Below are positions 60,286 to 64,000 of a stretch of DNA of 64,000 nt, piece by piece (position 1 is the first letter of the stretch; each line of letters opens with the position of its first letter). The translations under genes and the position numbers were made by a program. Under the pieces are notes generated by a model. It ran no database searches and was not told where the DNA came from. It saw only the letters and a program-made list of their open reading frames with translations. Source of the stretch: Fibrobacter sp. UWP2. GTDB lineage: Bacteria > Fibrobacterota > Fibrobacteria > Fibrobacterales > Fibrobacteraceae. The stretch covers positions 1 through 64,000 of the forward strand of contig NZ_FQYM01000008.1 in the NCBI RefSeq assembly GCF_900141705.1, in the 5' to 3' direction.

Positions 60286-62472
60286 CTAGAACTTGAACAG
60301 CATGCCGAAGCGCATCTGCCCGTCACGCACGCCATCGTGGTCGCCCACGTCCTTGATGGTGGCGAAGTCGAACTGCAGCACGTCGGAGAGCATAAAACCA
60401 AAGCCGAAGTCCACTTCGTTTCGCTTGCCGGTCTGGTCGTAGAGGTAACCCAAGCGGAGCGCAATCGTGTTGGAGTAGATGAATTCGGTACCGAGGTTAA
60501 ACACACCTTGCATCACGGAATTCTTGACCGCTTCGAACCCGTCGCCTTCGCGTTCCGGGTTCAAGAGGGACTTCCAGCTGGCGATGTAGAACGGCTCGGG
60601 GTCGCCCTTGTCGTCGTCGTAAACCACTTCGCGGTTGTAGTCGGCGGCAATGGTCCACTTGTAGTCGGCGAGGCTCAACAGTTCGTACGCGAGTCCCAGA
60701 CGCCAGGTGAGCGGGATGGGGTCCTCGATGGTTTTGTCTACGTAGTAAACGCTCGGGCCGATGTTCGCCAGCACCAGGGCGAAGTTCAACTTGTCAACAA
60801 TCAGGTTCTTTTTCAAAACGCCCACGTCAAAGGCGTAGCCGAAGGTGGTTGCTTCCTCTTCGCCCGCGCCCGCGCCGGAACTCAGGTCCGAGTAGAAGAA
60901 TTTGATGGTGAGGCCCAGGCCCCAGTCGTTGGGGAAGCGCGTGCCGTAGCTGAAGCCGCCCACGATTTCGGAACTGTTGTAGGCCACCAGGTCGTCGGCG
61001 TCCACGTCGCCCGAGACCACGGTCGAACCGAAGCTCACGAAATTCACGTGGAAGCCGAGGGTTCCCCAGTCGTTGAGCGGGATGGTTAGGCCGCCATAGA
61101 GGTGGTAAAGGTCGGGGATGTTCAAGATGGGCAAGAGCTTTTCGTAGAAGGCGGTGAGCTGGTAGTCGGCGTCCTTGTACTGCTCCATGCCGTTCGCGGT
61201 ACTGAACCACACGTCGTTGCCCTGCGGGAGCACCACCCATACCTTGTTGGAGCTGAGTCCGTTCCCCGAATGGAAGTGCGTCCATTCGTCTTCGCTTTTG
61301 ACGCTGCCTTCTTCTTCGGCGGTGCCGCGTTCCAGTTCTGCCTTGCGTCCGCTTGCGGTCGCGTAGTCGGGGAGGTGGCGCCATACGCCTTTGTCGGTTG
61401 CAATCCAGATGGCGCCCTTGTGGTCGACCGAGATGGAGTTCACGGTGTTGCCCGCGAACTGCACCTGCTCCCACTTGCGGAGAGTGAAGTGGCTGAGGCC
61501 GCCCTTGTGGGCAGCCCAAACGTGACCGGAACTATCGACGGCGAGTGCCGTCGGCTGCAAGTCCATGATGCCGTCTTCTTGGTTGAACAGACTCCAGCGG
61601 TCCTTGTCGTTCACGCTCTTTTTGGGGACAAGACGGGCGATGCCGGCGCCGTCGACGGCCACGTAAAGTTCCTTGCGGTTTTCGCTCCATACGAGTGCGT
61701 TAATCTTTTGGCTGGGGAGAACCTTGCCCTTTTGTTCGAACTGGCCGTTGCGGTAAACGAACAGACCGTTGTCGGTGCCGATCCACAGGGAGGCGCCTTG
61801 GCTCGCGAGGGAGGTGATGCGGTGCTCGCCCAGTTCGCTTTCGTAGTTCTTCCAGGCTTTGCCGTCAAAGCGGAACAGGCCCTTGGGCGTGCCGACCCAC
61901 AGCTTTTCGGTGCGGTTGTCGTAGAGCACGGCGGTAATGGTGTCCTTCACCACCAGGTTCCAGGGCATCTTGACCTCGACCACGTGGGATTCGTCGTCGG
62001 CGTTCTGGATGTCGTTGAACTTTTTGACCTGGCGGGAGTATTCGTCGAGACCGCGTTCGGTTCCCACGTACACGCGCACGGCGTCCTTGACCTTGGCGTT
62101 GCCCTGGAGCGTCACGGAGTAGTAGTCCACCCACTGTTCGCCGTCAAACTTCAAAATGCCGTCGGCGGTGCCGGCCCACAGCTCGCTTTTTGAAAAGAAC
62201 CCGTTCTTGGAACGGCTGGTCATGCTGGTGAAGTACGGGACGGTCTTGCCGTCCTTGGCATAAGAAATGCGCCACTCGTCGGCGAGAGGACCAAAGGCGA
62301 GACCCGCCGGGTTGTAATACATGGCGGTAGCGTCGTCCGCCAGTGCTGCACCGGCTTCGCCCATGCCCAGCTGGCGTGCGCCTACAGGCATTTCGAGGGT
62401 GATGATGGCCGAACCGGCAGCAAAAGAAATGGCGGGCGCTAATAGAAGTGCAGATAATAGGGATTTACGCAA
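60286..62472 (-). CDS. PorV-like outer-membrane protein with inserted beta-propeller
   Basis: A 728-aa protein starting with TTG at 62472 (GGAGG four bases before). Signal peptide (about 1-18), then a UPF0164/PorV-like start (MPVGARQLGMGEAGAALADDATAMYYNPAG). Between about 65 and 440 some eight blades of a Reg_prop-type beta-propeller (LWVGTPKGLFRFDG-like) are inserted, after which the barrel resumes and ends in RFGMLFKF. PorV-like barrels shuttle substrates in type IX secretion. The propeller would sit on the cell surface. The TTG overlaps the previous gene by 8 bp. Confidence 0.75.
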   Translation of the reverse strand: MRKSLLSALLLAPAISFAAGSAIITLEMPVGARQLGMGEAGAALADDATAMYYNPAGLAFGPLADEWRISYAKDGKTVPYFTSMTSRSKNGFFSKSELWAGTADGILKFDGEQWVDYYSVTLQGNAKVKDAVRVYVGTERGLDEYSRQVKKFNDIQNADDESHVVEVKMPWNLVVKDTITAVLYDNRTEKLWVGTPKGLFRFDGKAWKNYESELGEHRITSLASQGASLWIGTDNGLFVYRNGQFEQKGKVLPSQKINALVWSENRKELYVAVDGAGIARLVPKKSVNDKDRWSLFNQEDGIMDLQPTALAVDSSGHVWAAHKGGLSHFTLRKWEQVQFAGNTVNSISVDHKGAIWIATDKGVWRHLPDYATASGRKAELERGTAEEEGSVKSEDEWTHFHSGNGLSSNKVWVVLPQGNDVWFSTANGMEQYKDADYQLTAFYEKLLPILNIPDLYHLYGGLTIPLNDWGTLGFHVNFVSFGSTVVSGDVDADDLVAYNSSEIVGGFSYGTRFPNDWGLGLTIKFFYSDLSSGAGAGEEEATTFGYAFDVGVLKKNLIVDKLNFALVLANIGPSVYYVDKTIEDPIPLTWRLGLAYELLSLADYKWTIAADYNREVVYDDDKGDPEPFYIASWKSLLNPEREGDGFEAVKNSVMQGVFNLGTEFIYSNTIALRLGYLYDQTGKRNEVDFGFGFMLSDVLQFDFATIKDVGDHDGVRDGQMRFGMLFKF

Positions 62473-63031
62473 GTTGCCTCCAATCGGGGACGTCGTAAGT
62501 GCTTCCGTGTGTCGGAACAACCGCCTTCCAGCCGGACTTGCTGGGGTTTTCCCAGGGTTGCTTGGGCAGGAGCCTGCAGTCGCAGCCCAAAACGTAGGGC
62601 GGCAGAATTTCGGCGTGGTTGCGGATCTGTTCACGGGTAATGAAGTTTTCGTCGTTGACGAATTTGCAATAGTTCTTGCCCTTGGGGCCAATCTCAATGC
62701 GGTAGGTGACGGTGCCGTTCTTGTCGCCTTCGTCAATGGTCTTGATGGTTTCTTCGATGGTCGCGTTCCAGCGGGCGATGTATTCTTCGCGCTGTTCGGG
62801 GGTGAGCTGTTCCTGGGTCTCCAGCCAGGAGCGCAGCGAGGCTTCGCTCGGCTTTACGGCGGTGATCGATTCCCGTGCGGGCCGGACTACAACCGCGTAC
62901 TGTCCCGAGACGTCAATGACGGGCTTTACCTCTTCCTTTTCGTCGGCGCTGTGGATGACCACGTAGGCCCCGATGCCCGCAAGAATAAGCGATAGCAAGA
63001 CGATGGCAATGATGATAATGATCGACAGCAT
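62465..63031 (-). CDS. membrane-anchored hypothetical protein, 188 aa
   Basis: A 188-aa protein with one N-terminal membrane helix (about 2-26) and a mostly helical extracytoplasmic part with two cysteines (one in a CDC-like GCDCRLL). No known family. It is translated just before, and overlaps, the PorV-like gene, so it may act with it. Confidence 0.6.
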   Translation of the reverse strand: MLSIIIIIAIVLLSLILAGIGAYVVIHSADEKEEVKPVIDVSGQYAVVVRPARESITAVKPSEASLRSWLETQEQLTPEQREEYIARWNATIEETIKTIDEGDKNGTVTYRIEIGPKGKNYCKFVNDENFITREQIRNHAEILPPYVLGCDCRLLPKQPWENPSKSGWKAVVPTHGSTYDVPDWRQLA

Positions 63032-63106
63032 AATCTTTCCGTTTTTCTAATTAAAAACTTTACTCAATAAAACTAGCATTTTCTATCTTGTGGGATAGGA
63101 GTTTAT

Positions 63107-64000
63107 ATGCCGAAATTAAAGTTTTTTTTAGTCTTGTTGTTAGCTTGCAATATTTGGGCCGTGCCATATAGCATGGAAGTGGTCAAGGAAGGCTCCGGCG
63201 ACACTATTCGTGCGGGCCAGTTGATCAAGGTTCACTATAAGGGATTTTTGCTCGCCGACTTGCTCGATACGGCCAAAGCTGCCGTGAAGGATTCTGCCGC
63301 CAAGGATTCCGCGAAGGTCGCTCCCGCTGCGACTGCCGATTCCGCCGCTGTGGATTCTGCCGCGGCCACGGGTCCGCAACCTTTTGCCAACTCCTACGAT
63401 AGCGGCGAGCCTTTGGAATTCACCATTGGCATGGGCCAGGTGATCCCCGGTTGGGAAAAGGGCCTTATGGGCATGAAGGTGGGCGAGGTCCGCAAGCTTA
63501 CCGTGCCTTACCAAATGGCCTATGGCGAGAATTCCCTCGAAGGCATTCCGGCATACTCCGACCTGTATTTTGAAGTGGAGCTGGTCCACGCCGACAAACC
63601 CATTGAACCCGATAAATTCCCGCAGAGTGTAGACAAACTAAATTGGAAGGACGTGGCGAAAGGTCTCAAGATTTACGACGAAAAGGTCGGTGGCGGCAAG
63701 CCCGCCGTGGCAGGCTCCGTGCTCAAGACGCATTACACTGGCTGGCTCCTCTCGGGCCGCAAGTTTGGCAGTTCCAAAGACATGGGCAAGCCGCTCTCGG
63801 TCGTGATGGGCGCAGGCAAAATGATCAAGGGCTGGGAAGTCGGCCTCGAGGGCATGAAGGAAGGCGGTGTACGCTGGTTCCGCATCGCCCCGTCCATGGG
63901 CTACGGCGCTACCGCCTACACCATGATTCCCGCCAACTCCACCCTCATTTTCCGCGTAGAGCTGGTCTCCTCCGAGGTGGACGAAGAAATCGCCGCCAAG
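63107..64000 (+). CDS. tandem FKBP-type peptidyl-prolyl isomerase (partial at window edge)
   Basis: At least 298 aa, running off the window. After a signal peptide (about 1-18) come two FKBP domains: one at about 24-162 (KVHYKGFLL, VIPGWEKGLMGMKVGE, VELVH) and one at about 178-290 (THYTGWLLSG, MIKGWEVGLEGMKEGG). The first holds a long insertion of about 40 residues rich in Lys/Asp/Ser/Ala. AGGAG precedes the ATG. Periplasmic prolyl isomerase, with a likely folding role for envelope proteins. Confidence 0.85.
   Translation, partial: MPKLKFFLVLLLACNIWAVPYSMEVVKEGSGDTIRAGQLIKVHYKGFLLADLLDTAKAAVKDSAAKDSAKVAPAATADSAAVDSAAATGPQPFANSYDSGEPLEFTIGMGQVIPGWEKGLMGMKVGEVRKLTVPYQMAYGENSLEGIPAYSDLYFEVELVHADKPIEPDKFPQSVDKLNWKDVAKGLKIYDEKVGGGKPAVAGSVLKTHYTGWLLSGRKFGSSKDMGKPLSVVMGAGKMIKGWEVGLEGMKEGGVRWFRIAPSMGYGATAYTMIPANSTLIFRVELVSSEVDEEIAAK

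Overview
The window looks like a chromosomal segment of a Fibrobacter-type (Fibrobacterota) bacterium. This is inferred from serine-run lipoproteins, a final Gly/Phe-rich outer-membrane style, a complete Vibrio-TonB2-like Ttp complex, and protein families such as a PorV-like barrel and a DUF4249-like lipoprotein. No rRNA, tRNA, phage structural gene, IS transposase or CRISPR array was seen. Most genes are GC-rich, but 1-14 kb is a patchwork with AT-rich genes, remnants and duplicated leaders, i.e. an accessory region.

0-14.3 kb, accessory island: two minus-strand orphan genes; a Fic protein overlapping a calcineurin-like phosphoesterase; two unknown genes; a tandem AAA+ ATPase broken by a one-base frameshift; a WYL-domain regulator with a small coupled gene; dinD and helicase remnants; a NYN-OST-HTH protein; a 267-aa orphan; an AlbA_2/GHKL ATP-binding protein; a nitroreductase remnant; and a DUF4258/CopG-like toxin-antitoxin pair. 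Five promoters here, including that of the WYL regulator, share one operator design (GACA-N5-TTGTCGCA type inverted repeat at fixed distance from the -10 box), so I propose a WYL-controlled regulon. Two genes carry near-identical structured leaders (11.64 and 13.41 kb).

14.3-29.4 kb, envelope-stress or nutrient-uptake locus: a secreted thioredoxin, a SIR2-like protein, then an ECF sigma factor, anti-sigma factor and exported caspase-like protein in one operon; a TonB-dependent receptor with a lipoprotein; and a DUF3450-TtpC-ExbB-ExbD-TonB-TPR operon. An identical promoter motif, GTGACA-N16-GTGTT, precedes all three transcription units, which ties them into one sigma-factor regulon.

29.4-44.5 kb: envelope lipoproteins, a BASS-family transporter, an AspT/YidE-type transporter divergent from a LysR regulator with a palindromic T-N11-A site between them, a DXS-like enzyme, cupin, phosphohexomutase, glucokinase, RhlE-like helicase, and a Fic-like protein that has lost its catalytic histidine.

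44.5-64 kb: a cobalamin riboswitch followed by a BtuB-like receptor and a beta-propeller lipoprotein (BtuG-like); PrmA, YgiQ-like radical SAM protein, flavodoxin-like reductase and QueH; a three-gene lipoprotein/envelope operon; a twin-arginine serine-rich lipoprotein followed within 5 bp by a radical SAM/SPASM maturase (candidate peptide-modification system); a candidate small RNA with an anti-Shine-Dalgarno loop; RsmG; a PorV-like barrel with an inserted beta-propeller; and a tandem FKBP prolyl isomerase running off the right edge. Several genes have a -10 box 6-7 nt before the ATG and no ribosome binding site, which suggests leaderless mRNAs. All functional statements are from reading the sequence and knowledge of families; no searches were run.
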